A stretch of DNA of 64,000 nt from Turnera subulata (GCA_028386065.3 JAKUCV010006785.1:60121-124120), one strand, 5' to 3'; counted from the first letter of the stretch, positions 44,432 through 57,480 are shown. The notes: generated by a model from the letters alone, not told the origin. A program made the numbers and translations.

Positions 44432-45932
44432 ATTTTTGTAACAGCCCGGGTAATTTTTCGCATTTTTACCGGTACTGTAAAAATTATTATATAGTTATTT
44501 ACCATTAAAATTAATCTTGGGTAATTAATTTATGGTAATTCGTGCATCGGATTCCAAAACTGAGCCCTGTCCCACGTTCGGAATTTTTCTGTGGAATTTT
44601 CGGACCAAAGTTGGAATTTTTCCGGTCCAGGAATCTTCAGAAAAGTCAAGTTTATCCTCGAGTTATCGGAACAAAAATAAAACTAAGGGGGTATTATAGT
44701 TATTTTCTGGTCCGGACGGCACACGCTTCACATGCTGCACAGTAATGAGGCAGCCGCCGCCTTCAACTGTGAGGCATGTGAACTGCTTGTCTAACCCGTG
44801 AAATGCCAGTAACTTGCCAGTGACTTTGCCTTTTCCTCTTCTCCCTGCACCATCTTCTGCCTAGTGCCATTTCCTTTCCTCTGCAATTCCCGTAACCTTC
44901 ACCCCCTGCAAAATCATCTTCTGCAAATCACCCACTGCACACCCATACCAGAAATAAAAAATAGTACAACACACCACCCACCGGCTGCCATGTCACCCCT
45001 CCATCCCTTTCCATTTTCTTTTCTTTTCTACTTCTCCACTGCCGCCACCAACCATCGTGAACCGCCCACCGACAACACCACCACCACCTTCCACTATCTG
45101 CACCGCCTCCCCCTTGCGCCGGCTTCCTCTTCTCCTTCTCCATCCTCTCCTTCTCCTCCACGAGCAGAGTCGCCCGCAACCGTCCTCATCTCCTCCTCTT
45201 TTGCACCCGTCGCTGTCGACACGGAGTTCCACCCCTCTCCCTCGCTCGCCTGTGCACCGCCACCTTCCCCGACTCGACTTGGCCGTCGCCTCGCGCCGCC
45301 CAAGTTGCCGTAAGCCTCGCCCCGTTCGTCGCACCGCCACCTATGTAACCAAGGTGAGTAGACCGTTTGGAGGATTCGACCCGGATGGTCGCGTGTTGGG
45401 TCGGGTTGACCCAGGGCCTTATGGTTGGGTCGCGAGATGTGGGCTGGGCGTGATATGGGTTTTGGGCTGGTGGTTGTTGGGCCTACTGCGTGGGGTTGGC
45501 TCTTGGGCCCTGTTTGGGCTTGGGTTGGCCCATGTGGTAGGCTGGGCTAGACTATATAGGCCTAGTCTGTATTAAAAAAAAAAGAAGAATTTCTGAAAAA
45601 AATATAATTCTGGAAATAATATTTTAGGAAATATATAATTTGGTAAATAAATTTTGGAAAATATAATTTTATGGGAAATATTTTTGGAAGAGTATATACT
45701 TAAAAAAAATAATTGGAAAGGGTATTATCAAAGTATGGTACCGGTATAGTATCCGGGTATAGGTATAAGTATAGTATTATTTTTGACACTGGAAATAAAT
45801 GGTGAATTATGATGATAATAGAGAAATAACCCGGGGAAGTAACCGAGACGAGTTTGTATTTAATTTACGGTATATAGTATTAGCATGACATTTGCATATC
45901 ACTTATGTGTGCATATTATTTGATTGATATAG

Positions 45933-46009
45933 GAGTTGATAACGAGCAGATACCTGAGGAACCGGACTTGGAGTCTGTTGGACACTTCCGTAACTGATAA
46001 TCGGCTAAG
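45933..46009 (+). other. Exon-like block in LTR leader (element D, 5' LTR)
   Basis: 77 nt, GATATAG|GAGTTGATAACG to CGGCTAAG|GTGAGG. The upstream GC-rich leader has a matching donor, CCAAG|GTGAGT at 45351-45352, so a spliced leader is plausible. Confidence 0.6.
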
Positions 46010-46374
46010 GTGAGGGTGGATAACCTTGGATATGTGCCCGTAATACTGTGTGTGAATTTTGTTGTTTGATTGAGCTGCTGAGAAGTTTATTGATTGATAT
46101 TTGTTTGCTACGGATATTGTTGTTGATGTTGCTGGAATATGTTGTTGGTCTGTAGATTTTGTGGGTAATCGTTGAACTGCTAATTGTGAACAATTGGTAA
46201 TATGTGATGAGTCTGTGGAATAATTTGAGATAATAGGAAGTTGGATAAAAGAGGATAGAATACTGGAATTGGAATTGAATTTGAGATGATGATCTATTTG
46301 TCATGTGGAAAGTAGAGGTACGACTACATGGTTAGAGGCTAGTTCTGTGGTGTCATGGCCGGTTTGGTTTGGAT

Positions 46375-46455
46375 ATTTGGGATGTTGATCCCGAATGATT
46401 TGGATATTGGGATGTTGATCCCGGATTGGTTGTTATTGGGGATGTTGATCCCGGA
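46375..46455 (+). repeat. GGGATGTTGATCCC repeats (module Y) in D, 5' LTR
   Basis: Three inverted-repeat copies; the 3' LTR has them at 53815-53895. Confidence 0.8.
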
Positions 46456-46691
46456 TTGTGTTTGGCCTGGCATCCGGAATTAGTTAATAACCAGCTACGA
46501 CCCTAGCTTGTCCAGTAACGAGGCCCGGAAGATAAAATTGGTAATAATAATAAACATTCTTTTGGTCTTGGCTCAGTAGTGTTTGGTAGAGTCTTTGTGT
46601 TGTATTTGTGTGTTTTTTCTTTGAAAGTATTATGGTTGACTACATATCTCTATTTATCCTTCGTCGGTGAGCACTTCGGACTCACCCCTCA

Positions 46692-46714
46692 CCTGCGGGC
46701 TTTCATCCCGTAGG
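46692..46714 (+). other. Conserved LTR hairpin (element D, 5' LTR)
   Basis: CCTGCGGG / CCCGTAGG, loop CTTTCAT, after GAGCACTTCGGACTCACC. Confidence 0.7.
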
Positions 46715-47061
46715 TTTAGTTGTTTTGTAGTTCAGGTACGACGTTCGATGGCTGCTGCTTTCTACTCCACCTGACTCCGGATCCATACCCCGCTGCATGT
46801 GCATAGAGTCTTCCACTGCTGTTCTGTTGCATATGATGCTGTATTATAATTCCGCTGCTGTGATTGCTTGCTCTTTTCTCTCTTGTTGTTATATATTGTG
46901 AGTTGTGTACTGCTGAGTAATGGTCCCCGAGTATGGGTGATTATTGTATTATACAGATTGCTGTTGTAAAATACTTGCGAGTTGTACTGTATTCCTTATC
47001 AACAAGAATAGTTTCAGCACGTGTTTACTGTATCTGGTAAATACGGGTCGGGGCGCTTCAT

Positions 47062-47079
47062 TTTGGTAGCAGAGCAGGC
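47062..47079 (+). other. Primer-binding site of element D
   Basis: TTTGGTAGCAGAGCAGGC two bases after the 5' LTR. TGGTAGCAGAGC differs from the iMet consensus at one base. Confidence 0.8.
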
Positions 47080-47190
47080 AGTAGGTCATTAGGGACATAA
47101 CTGTGATTGCATGATTGTTTGTTTGTGCATAAAATCTGTCACGACATGATATGACATGCATACATAAACATTCTCATATAGGTAAGACGA

Positions 47191-48430
47191 ATGGATCCGG
47201 TTGGAGGGAATCAGCATGCTGGAGGTCACCTAGATGACGATCATGTATCGGTGGATCAACCGCAGCAAGTTGCGGGAGGTCTGGAACATCCTCCGATTGT
47301 TCTTTTGGGAGACCCTACGTAGATGCTGAACGTGGTAACTCAGATTCTGCGAAGGCAAGATGCCAGAGATGCTCGTATCGATGCTATGGAAGCTCAGGAA
47401 TAGGAAAATTAGGGACCTGTTGAAGATCCAGAGTATATGAAGCTGGAGAAGCTTGGGACAGAGATTTTCACCAGTGTTACCACACCACAGGATGCTGATC
47501 AGTGGCTCAAACAGATGAATAGGGTTATGCTGAAGCTGACATGCAGGAATGACAAGTGGGCCAGATATTCCACTGCTATGTTTAGAGGAGATGCCATTGA
47601 TTAGTGGGAGTCTACCACCAGGGACCTGCCGACACCTATCACTATGCCATAGAACCAGTTCATGGAGATGTTTCGAAGGAAGTTTGTTTCTGAGGCGTAC
47701 CAGGACCAGCTGAGACGAGAGTTTCTAGGACTGTAACAGGGGGCAGAACAGACGGTCCATAAGTATGAGATCAAGTTTAACTGCTTGTCTATCTATGCCA
47801 GTGATTTTGTTGCTACTTCGGAGGCCAGATGTAAACGTTTATGGGATGGTCTTTGATCTGGCATCCAGACAGTCATGGGGTGCAAGGTCTATGAGACTTA
47901 CTAGGACATGCTAACAGATGCCTTGAGAGCCGAGATTATTTGGCTGCACAATGAGAGAGAGCAATAGGAGATCCGTAAGAGGCAAGCTGCACAGAGTTCT
48001 AGGGGACAGAACAAGAGGTTCCAGACACCAGCGAACCGGTCAGGATATGGACAGAGCCGATTCATGCCAGTGAGCCAGGGACGTGGATGGAACAACAACG
48101 CCTACAACCGAGGCAGTTCTTGGACTCAGTCTGGAGGGACTTCATCTTGGAATGCTCGCCCGAGACCTCCTCCGTCTCAGGTGAGGTTCTACGAGTGTAA
48201 CGAAGTTGGGCACTACCGATATTCTTGTCCTAAATTGGGAAGATCTGGAGGTACGACACCTGTTCAGACAGTGCAAGCCTCAGTTGCCAGTGTTCCTAGT
48301 AGTTCTGGAGTTGGCCGAGGCCGTGGATGTGGTGCTGTTCCTGCTAGAACCCAGTCAGCCATAAATCAAAGTGCAGTAGTGCCGAGAGCATTTGTGATCA
48401 CCGCTGAGGAGGATCCAGAGAATGCCGATG
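47191..48430 (+). pseudogene. gag: gag pseudogene of element D
   Basis: Starts ATGGATCCGG at 47191. A retrotransposon-type gag domain spans about 47425-47960. The nucleocapsid zinc knuckle at about 48183-48234 should be CX2CX4HX4C, but its first Cys is Phe (FYECNEVGHYRYSC). Nine in-frame stops precede the knuckle, at 47320, 47401, 47410, 47602, 47650, 47734, 47854, 47902 and 47965. Most are TAG, as expected from C-to-T decay of CAG and TGG codons. The frame continues into the protease, as in chromoviruses with a single gag-pol frame. It cannot make a full capsid protein now. Confidence 0.9.
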
Positions 48431-51400
48431 TCATAGCAGGTACTTTTACAGTCTTTGGTAGTACTGCTTATACTTTGATTGATCCTGGTGCTACGCATTC
48501 ATTTGTTGCACAAAGTTTTGCAACACAACATAACTGTACGGGATAGAGTTTAATTTGTCCGATGAGGGTTAGGTTACCTACAGGTATAGTGGTCAGGTTA
48601 ACCCATGTGTGCAGAGACGTTTCGCTTCCATACGATAGCGAGGTTTTTCTTGCACGGTTGGTTGTGATGAACATGGGAGGTTTCGATATCATCTTGGGAA
48701 TGGATTGGTTGTCCAAGTACAGTGCTATGGTGAATTGTCAAACCAAGGAAGTGCTGTTGACTTCCGATGGTGGGCGAAAGGTTTTGTTGACTGGTATTGG
48801 GAGAGCTGCTACTACATATAGTATCACTGCTAATCAGGATATTAGGATGAAGCCGTTGAGTCCAGACGCTTTGTTGACTCATGTCAAGGGTGAAGAAGTT
48901 CAGACTCCGGTTTTGGGGGACAGTTGTGAGGGAGTTTCCAGATGTGTTTCCAGAGGATCTGCCAGGATTGCCACCTGATAGGGAAGTTGAGTACACCATC
49001 GATTTGATGCCGGGAGTGACACCTATCTCGATGGCACCATATTGGATGGCACCGACAGAACTTCAGGAGTTGAAGAAACAGCTAGATGAGCTGCTCGAGA
49101 AGGGACTTATCATGCCTAGTACATCACCCTGGGGATCACCAGTTCTCTTTGTGAAGAAGAAAGATGGCAGTTTCCGTATGTGTGTGGACTACCAACAGCT
49201 GAACAAAGTGACAGTGAAGAACAAGTACCCGGTTCTCAGGATTGATGACCTTTTTTATTAGTTGCAGGGAGCTACTGTATTTTCCAAGATAGATCTTCGA
49301 TCTGGCTACCATCAGGTCAAGATTGCAGAGAAGGACATACCGAAGACGGCCTTCCGTACTCGGTATGGACATTTTGAGTTCACAGTGGTTCCTTTCGGTT
49401 TGACCAATGCACCTGCAGTTTTCATGTGCTTGATGCACTTGGTCCTAAACGTGTTCTTGGACAAGTTTGTTGTAGTCTTCATCGACGATATTCTGATATA
49501 CTCCAAGAGCAAGGAAGAACATGAAGAGCACCTGAGGGTAGTACTACAGAGATTGCGAGAGAAAGAGTTGTATGCCAAGTTCAGCAAGTGTGAGTTCTGG
49601 CTTGAGGAAGTTGCATTCCATGGACATGTTGTATCTGGGGATGGGATTAAGGTTGACCCTGCCAAAGTGAAAGCTGTTCTAGAGTGGGAGCCGCCCAAGA
49701 CGGTACCCGAAGTTAGAAGTTTTCTTGGCCTTGCAGGATATTACCGGAGATTTATCGAGGGTTTTTTCCTTGATAGCCAGTCCCATGACCAAGCTATTAA
49801 GGAAAGATCAAGCCTTTGTATGGAGTAAAGCCTGCCAGAAGAGTTTTGATGAACTGAAGAAGAAGTTGACATCAGCACCAGTTTTGACAGTACCTAAGCC
49901 AGGAGTAGAGTACGTGCTGTTTTGTGATGCTTCAGGTCTTGGTTTGGGAGCAGTTCTGATGCAAGAAGGCCGAGTGATTGCTTATGCTTCGAGACAATTG
50001 AGGCCACATGAGAAGAACTACCCGACACATGATCTAGAGATGGCCGCAGTGATCCTTGCTTTGAAGATTTGGCGACATCACCTGTTCGGAGAGAGATGCC
50101 GGATTTTCACAGATCATAAGAGTCTCAAGTACATCATGACTCAGAAGGAACTTAACCTGCGACAAAGATGTTGGGTTGAGTTGCTGAATGATTATGAATG
50201 TACTATTGAGTATCACCCTGGAAAAGCTAATGTTGTAGCTGATGCTTTGAGCCAAAGATAACTAGAAGATGCTTCCACGACTTACTCAATGTCCTCTCTT
50301 ATCGAGTTAAGGAAGATGGAAGTTGATCTGTCAGTGGACGAGACAGGAGCTTTGTTGACCCACATTGAAGTCAAGTCTAACCTGAGAGGCTGGATTGTGG
50401 AACTACAAGATGGAGATCCCGACTTGATCAAGCTGAAGGAAGCAGTCCGTAGTGGGAAAGAAGACAAGTTTCGCATGGCTGAGGATAGTGCATTGATGCT
50501 GGGGCAACGTCTATGTGTACCCAGTATTGGTGACCTACGCAGTCAGATCTTGGAGGAAGGGCATATGACGCCGTATGCTATGCACCCTGGAAGCACTAAA
50601 ATGTATCAGAATTTGAGGAGTCATTTTTTGTGGCCGCGTATGAAGAAAGATGTAGCCGAGTATGTTGCTAAGTGTATCACCTGCCAGTAAGTGAAAGTCG
50701 AGCATCAGGCTCCAGCGGGAAAATTGAGATCTTTGACAGTGCCAGAGTGGAAGTGGGAGATGATCACTATGGATTTTGTGGTTGGACTACCGTTGACTCG
50801 GAGACAGCATGATGCCATCTGGGTTGTTGTTGACCGACTTACAAAATCAGCTCATTTTCTCCCTATCCGACAGACAGATACTCTGGATAAGTTGGCTAAA
50901 CAGTATGTTGCAGAGATTGTGAGACTAAATGGAATCCCTAAGTCCATAGTCTCAGACAGAGATTCGAGATTCACATCACGGTTCTGGAAGAGTCTGCAAG
51001 CAGCTTTGGGTACGAAGTTGAGTTTTAGTACCGCTTTTCATCCTCAGACAGACGAACAGTCAAAAAGGACTATTTAGACACTGGAAGACATGTTAAGGGC
51101 TTATGCTCTTAATTTCAGTGGGAGTTGGGATCAGTATTTGTCCTTAGCAGAGTTCGCCTACAACAACAGTTTCCATTCCAGTATCGGCATGCCACCGTTT
51201 GAAGCTCTTTATAGAAGGAAGTGCCGAAGTCCAGTATGTTGGGATGAAGAAGGTCTCTGTTTGATTGTTGGTCCAGATTTGGTTAAGCAGACAGTTGATA
51301 AGATTCAGGTAGTTAAGAAGAGTATGAGAGCAGCACAGGACCGACAAAAAAAGTTATGCTGATAAGCATCGTCGTGAGATGGAGTATCAGGTGGGAGAAA

Positions 51401-51819
51401 GAGTTTTCCTCTGAGTTGCACCTTGGAAGGGCATTATCAGATTCGGGAAAAGAGGGAAGCTGAGTCCCAGGTACATCGGGCCATATAAGATCGTTGAAAA
51501 GGTTGGACCCTTGGCGTACAGATTATCTTTGCCAGAGGAGTTGTCACGGATTCATGATGTGTTCCATGTTTCCATGTTGAGGAGGTACAGATCAGATCCG
51601 AGTCACGTGGTTACTACAACAGATGTTGAGGTCACAGAGGATCTTACGTATACAGAATTGCCAGAGCAGATTCTTGCCCGAGAGGTCAGACAGTTGAGGA
51701 ACCGAGTCATTCATATGGTAAAGGTTAAGTGGAGTAAGCACTCTGCGAACGAGTCTACATGGGAAGTTGAGGAACACATGCGTTCTCAGTATCCGCACCT
51801 GTTTACAACATCAGAGTGA
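48431..51819 (+). pseudogene. pol: pol pseudogene of element D (PR-RT-RH-INT-chromodomain)
   Basis: Protease motif LIDPGATHSF at about 48475 (normally D-S/T-G; here Pro). RT from about 49000 with [11 protein letters not shown] and the FIDD active-site box at about 49478-49489. RNase H with [12 protein letters not shown] near 49920 and FTDHKSL near 50105. Integrase with an HHCC zinc finger (50562-50690), MDFVVGLP (50768) and VSDRDSRF (50950). Chromodomain VKVKW..ESTWEVEEHM at about 51722-51780. Stops at 48544, 49259, 50259, 50688 and 51075, and one near 51411. Frame changes near 48905, 49770 and 51350. Non-functional. Confidence 0.93.
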
Positions 51820-51854
51820 ATTTTGGGGATGAAATTTTTTTAAGGTGGGTAGGC
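51815..51854 (+). other. Polypurine tract region of element D
   Basis: GGGGATGAAAT then TTTTTTAAGGTGGGTAGGC directly before the 3' LTR. Same motif as in A and B. Confidence 0.75.
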
Positions 51855-53370
51855 TGTAACAGCCCGGGTAATTTTTCGCATTTTAACCGGTACCGTAAAA
51901 ATTTTTATACAATTATTTACCATTAAAATTAATCTTGGGTAATTAATTTATGGTAATTCGTGCATCAGATTCTGAAACCGAGCCTTGTCCCACGTTCGGG
52001 ATTTTTCTGCGGATTTTTCGGACCAAAGTTGGAATTTTTCGGGTCCAGGAATCTTCAGAAAAGTCAGGTTTATCCTCAAATTATCGGACCAGAAATAAAA
52101 CTAAGGGGATATTATAGTTATTTTCTGGTCCGGACGGGACACGCTTCACATGCTGCACAGTAATGAGGTAGCCGCCGCCTTCAACTGTAAGGCATGTGAA
52201 CTGCTTGTCTAACCCGTGAAATGCCAGTAACTTGCCCGTGACTCTGCCTTTTCCTCTTCTCCCTGCACCATCTTCTGCCTGCAAAACTGAACCCAGTGCC
52301 ATTTCCTTTCCTCTGCAATTCCCGTAGCCTTCACCCCCTGCAAAATCATCTTCTGCAAATCACCCACTGCACACCCATACTAGAAAAATAAAAAAAAATT
52401 AGTACAACACACCACCCACCGGCTGCCACGTCACCCCTCCATCCCTTTCCATTTTCTTTTCTTTTCTTCTTCTCCACTGCCGCCACCAACCACCGTGAAC
52501 CGCCCACCGACAACACCACCACCACCTTCCACCACCTGCACCGCCTCCCCCTTGCGCCGCCTTCCTCTCCTTCTTCTCCTTCCTCTCCTTCTCCTCCACG
52601 AGCAGAGTCGCCCGCAACCGTCCTCACCTCCTCCTCTTTCACACCCGCCACTGCCAACCCGAAGTTCCACCCCTCTCCCTCGCTCGCCTGTGCGCCGCCA
52701 CCTTCCTAACTCGCCTTCGCCGTCGCCTCACGCCGCCCAAGTTGCCGTCAGCCTCGCCCCGTTCGTCGCGCCGCCACCTGTGTAACCAAGGTGAGCAGAC
52801 CGTTTGGAGGATTCGACCCGGATGGGTCGCGTGTTGGGTCGGGTTGACCCGGGACTTTATGGTTGGGTCGCGAGATGTGGGCTGGGCGTGATATGGGTTT
52901 TGGGCTGGTGGTTGCTGGGCCTACTGCGTGGGTTGGCGCCTGGGCCCTGTTTGGGCTTGGGTTGGCCCATGTGGTAGGCTGGGCTAGACTATATAGGCCT
53001 AGTCTGTATTAAAAAAAAAAGAAGAAATTCTGAAAAAAATATAATTATGGAAATAATATTTTAGAAAATATATAATTTGGTAAATAAATTTTGGAAAGTA
53101 TAATTTTATGGGAAATATTTTTGGAAGAGTATATACTTAAAAAAAATAATTGGAAAGGGTATTATCAAAGTATGGTACCGGTATAGTATCCGGGTATAGG
53201 TATAAGTATAGTATTATTTTTGACACTGGAAATAAATGGTGAATTATGATGATAATAGAGAAATAACCCGGGGAAGTAACCGAGACGAGTTTGTATTTAA
53301 TTTATGGTATACAGTACTAGCATGACATTTGCATATCACTTATGTGTGCATATTATTTGATTGATATAAG

Positions 53371-53446
53371 AGTTGATAACGAACAGATACCTGAGGAACC
53401 GGACTTGGAGTCTGTTGGACACTTCCATAATTGATAATCGGCTAAG
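53371..53446 (+). other. Exon-like block in LTR leader (element D, 3' LTR)
   Basis: 76 nt, ATATAAG|AGTTGATAACG to CGGCTAAG|GTGAGG. Acceptor shifted by one G-to-A change relative to the 5' LTR. Confidence 0.5.
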
Positions 53447-54128
53447 GTGAGGATGGATAACCTTGGATATGTGCCCGTAATACTGTGTGTGAATTTTGTT
53501 GTTTGATTGAGCTACTGAGATGTTTATTGATTGATATTTGTTTGCTATGGATATTGTTGTTGATGTTGCTGGAATATGTTGTTGGTCTGTAGATTTTGTG
53601 GGTAATCGTTGAACTGCTAATTGTGAACAATTGGTAATATGTGATGAGTCTGTGGAATAATTTGAGATAATAGGAAGTTGGATAAAAGAGGATAGAATAC
53701 TGGAATTGGAATTGAATTTGAGATGATGATTTAATTGTCACGTGGAAAGTAGAGGTACGACTAGATGGTTAGAGGCTAGTTTTGTGGTGTCATGGCCGGT
53801 TTGGTTTGGATATTGGGGATGTTGATCCCGAATGATTTGGATATTGGGATGTTGATCCCAGATTGGTTGTTAATGGGGATGTTGATCCTGGATTGTGTTT
53901 GACCTGGCATCCGGAATTAGTTAATAACCAGGTACGACCCTAGCTTGTCCAGTGACGGGGCCAGGAAGATAAAATTGGTAATAATAATAAACATTCTTTT
54001 GGTCTTGGCTCAGTAGTGTTTGGTAGAGTCTTTGTGTTGTATTTGTCTGTGTTTTCTTCGAAAGTATTATGGTTGACTACATATCTCTGTTTATCCTTCG
54101 TCGGTGAGCACTTCAGACTCACCCCTCA

Positions 54129-54151
54129 CCTGCGGGCTTTCATCCCGTAGG
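54129..54151 (+). other. Conserved LTR hairpin (element D, 3' LTR)
   Basis: Identical stem and loop to the 5' LTR copy. Confidence 0.7.
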
Positions 54152-54502
54152 TTTAGTTGTTTCGTAGTTCAGGTTCGACGTTCGATGGCTGCTGCTTTCT
54201 ACTCCACCTGACTCCGGATCCATACCCCGCTGCATGTGCATAGAGTCTTCCGCTGCTGTTCTGTTGCATATGATGCTGTATTATAATTCCGCTGCTGTGA
54301 TTGCTTGCTCTTTTCTCTCTTGTTGTTATATATTGTGAGCTGTGTACTGCTGAGTAATGGTCCCCGAGTATGGGTGACGATTGTATTATACGGATTGCTG
54401 TTGTAAAATACTTGCGAGTTGTACTGTATTCCCTATCAATAAGAATAGTTTCGGCACGTGTTTATTGTATCTGGTAAATACGGGTCGGGGCGCTTCAATT
54501 TT

Positions 54503-55095
54503 TCTCTTGGATTAATTTTTTTCGCTGATGTTATTCTTGTCCGTAGTTTTTGCTAACTCTTCGGCAGTGTTTCATCATAGTTTTATTGTTTTTTAACAAT
54601 TATTGATGATTGTAATTCATGATTATTGTTGAGAAAATATAAATAAATATGTTTATATTAATTATTTTCTTGAGAAGAATTTATATATAATGTAAACAAA
54701 GAGTTTTTTTTTGATATTCTAGATACCAAATACACATTGTTTAGAATTAGTTTTAGTATTATAATAGAAATTTATACATCGATTATTGTTAATAAAATTT
54801 ATTATTTCTTTAATATTATAAATTATATAATTTTAAAAAATTATATTATTAATAAATGAGATTATTAAATTATATTATTATTTCTTACTATTATTTTTTG
54901 TATAGTAGTTGTTCATGTTGGTGGTTTTCGTTAACTATTCCACTGTACTTCACATTTTTTTTTTCATAATTCTTGTTGATAATAACTACGAAGACATTAG
55001 TCATGAATTTTTGTGATAATTATTTCCAGTTATTATTATTTTTCGTAGAAATTTCTATTTTTCGTCGTTTTCATTGACTATTCGAATGTTCTTCG
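54503..55095. repeat. Helitron-interior AT-rich repeats
   Basis: Continuation of the repeats at 43506-44431. No gene. Confidence 0.6.
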
Positions 55096-55105
55096 ATTTT
55101 CTTTT

Positions 55106-56729
55106 GGGTTAATGCATATATTGGGGTCCGTACTATTACAATTGTCCTTTTTAAGGGTCTGTACTATTTTTTGACCTTTTTATATACCCATATTATTCTA
55201 AATTGTCCCTTTTAGGGGTCTCGGTCAACCCCCCATCTGACGTGGACTGCCCGGGCAGGCTCTGGATCAAACGCGCGCTAACTGAGTGACACGTGGCGGC
55301 GAGTGGGCGCGTGTATGGCACGCGTTGCCAGCTCGGCTTGTGGGGTCCACAGCCCTTTTCCTCAGGTTTAATATCGTTTTCTAAATTCTTTTTTTTTTAA
55401 GAAATGAATTAAATATAAATTCATTTTATTTAATGGCTGGCAGTGTGTGGGCCTGCTACGATTTTTTCTTTTCCTTTCCCCAATGAAATTGTATTAAACG
55501 TGTTTTAAATCCATTTTCTGATTTAGAAAAATAAAAACAAAAAAAGGTTAAACAATGTGCGGAAAAACTAAATAGTAAAACAAATCTTCATCTTCCTCTC
55601 CAGCATCCCCAAACCCACCATCCCCTACCTTGGCCGCCGCTTCCCCCACCTCCCTCCACTACTTCTACCAACAATCACTTTCCCAACATACGCAATTACC
55701 ATCAATAAAGAAAAATCCAAATCAAAACCTAAAAGCAAACACAAAACCTGATTAAAACGAAATCAAATTATCAAACAAAAGATACATCTTCCTCTTTTTC
55801 CATGGCTGCCACTTCCCCTCAACAACCCATAACAACCAAAGATCCACTTCCCCTCACCTAATGCGTCGCAACATAGAAAGGAGGAGATGAACAGAAGGGA
55901 GGGAGAGTCAGTCATGAGTTCCTGACCTTGGTTGCTCCGCTAAATCCGCGTGGGTCAGTCGAGAAGCGGTGTTGTGTTTTGATGCTTCAGTTTTGTTTTG
56001 GGTTTCTTACACATTGTTTCTTTGATTGTTTATATTTCTGATGGATGGGGGTTGGTTTTGACTGGAATCTGGAGGCCCCCAGTCGACGTAGAGACGAGCA
56101 TATTCAAGGATTAGGACGAGCTCGATAAGGATGTTTGCTGGGAAGTTTGGACAGTGGATGCTTTGATTTTATGTGAGGACGTTATGTTATGGAAATCCGG
56201 CGATGAAGTGCAGATTCCGGCGAGGGTTAAGAAACTGGTGAAGAAGAATGATGCAATTGTAGGTTGGGTTGGTGTAGTGCGAGTGCGAGTGATTTTTTTA
56301 ATTTCTATTTTTTAAAAAAAATATTTTGGCTTTTATAAATTTATTAAATTAAAAAACGAGATCACAATATAAAGGTTGGGTTAACCTCTTCTTTTTTTAT
56401 TAGAGTTATAATGGGTCGTGGAGGTTAACCTCTTCTTTTTTTTTTTGGTTAACTTAATTTAATTAATTTTTTAAACAAAATGGAAATAAAGATAAAAGAA
56501 TTGCTGAGGGGAAAAAAGGGGAAGCCGAGCTGGCATCGCGTGAAATGCACGTGCCCACGCGCTGCCGCGTGTCGTCATTTTAGAGCGCGTTTGACTCTGA
56601 CGTGGACTGCCCGAGACCCCTAAAAGGGACGATATCTAATTGTATGGGTATATAAAAGAGACATAAATTTGTACAGACCCCTAAAATGGACATTTTCAAT
56701 TGTACAGACCCCAATATATGCATTAACCC
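55106..56729. mobile_element. MULE-type element with ~250-bp TIRs and possible captured sequence
   Basis: Inverted arms start GGGTTAATGCATATATTGGGG and end with the complement. Perfect 10-bp duplication ATTTTCTTTT (55096-55105, 56730-56739). The arms share TCCCTTTTAGGGGTCTCGG and GACGTGGACTGCCCG. No transposase. The centre (55590-56280) is less AT-rich and includes a Pro/Ser-rich stretch and a segment near 56060-56260 that looks exon-like but has no long frame. It could be captured host sequence. Confidence 0.8.
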
Positions 56730-56739
56730 ATTTTCTTTT

Positions 56740-57480
56740 CATAGTTCTTATTGATAATAAATTGTAAATACATATGTTATAAATTCTTGTGATTATTCTA
56801 TTTGTAGATATTATTCTTATTCATAGTTTTCGTTAACTCAATAATGCTAATTTATTATTAAGGTACTTAATAGTAATATTTCTATACATTTGCTTAATTA
56901 TAATAAGAATTACATGTCAATCATTGTTGTTTTGGCCGTTTGTGTCAATAAAATAAGAATAATAATTTAATATTTATAACAATTAGTAAGAGTATTTTTA
57001 TATATTCGCTTGTTGATAATAAGAACTAAATATCATTCATTTTTATATGATAGCTCATCGCAATAAAATAAGAATAAAGTATTAATTTATTATTAATAAT
57101 ACTAAATAGAGTTATTTTATTTTTATCAGTGATCTGAGTTAGTACTTTTTTATAGAACATTTAAAAACTACAGGTAGTTCATTATTATATGGCATGTCAT
57201 TTCAGTTAAATAAGAATCAATTATTATGTAGGATTATTTTCTGTATTTTTGATTGTTTTGTTGAGTACGTGTTTTTATGTAGTAGAGTTTTTTTTTATTC
57301 GTTATTTGAGTTAGCATTTTTATATATAGTATATAGAAACTCCATGTAATTCATTATTGTATGACATGTCATTTTAATTAAATAAGAATAAGATATCAAT
57401 TTATTATAATTGTTATTAAGTAAGGTTATTTATGTATTTTCGGCTGTTTCGCTGCCATGATGCTTTTATATATAGTATAG
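56740..57480. other. AT-rich 5' part of Helitron H2
   Basis: No gene. Contains imperfect direct repeats with TCATTATTGTATGACATGTCATTTTA (near 57180 and 57350). Confidence 0.55.

Larger units (their letters stand above)
44437..47060 (+). repeat. Retroelement D, 5' LTR
   Basis: TGTAACAGCCCGGG to CGGGGCGCTTCA. Pro/Ser-rich ORFs at 44864-45575 lie in its GC-rich leader and recur, mutated, in the 3' LTR. They are not treated as genes. Confidence 0.95.
44437..54497 (+). mobile_element. Retroelement D: decayed autonomous Tekay-type Ty3/gypsy chromovirus
   Basis: Perfect ATTTT target duplication (44432-44436, 54498-54502), LTRs of 2624 and 2643 bp, iMet-type PBS, gag-pol in the order gag, protease, RT, RNase H, integrase, and a C-terminal chromodomain, then a polypurine tract. 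Long LTRs and chromodomain point to the Tekay (Del) clade. The coding region is broken by at least 14 in-frame stops and three frameshifts. The LTRs differ by several percent, mainly transitions. It is the only gag-pol copy in the window and shares termini, PBS and polypurine tract with non-autonomous A, B and E. Confidence 0.95.
51855..54497 (+). repeat. Retroelement D, 3' LTR
   Basis: Pairs with 44437-47060. Differences are mostly transitions, many at CG or CNG sites, as expected of methylated plant repeats. Confidence 0.95.
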
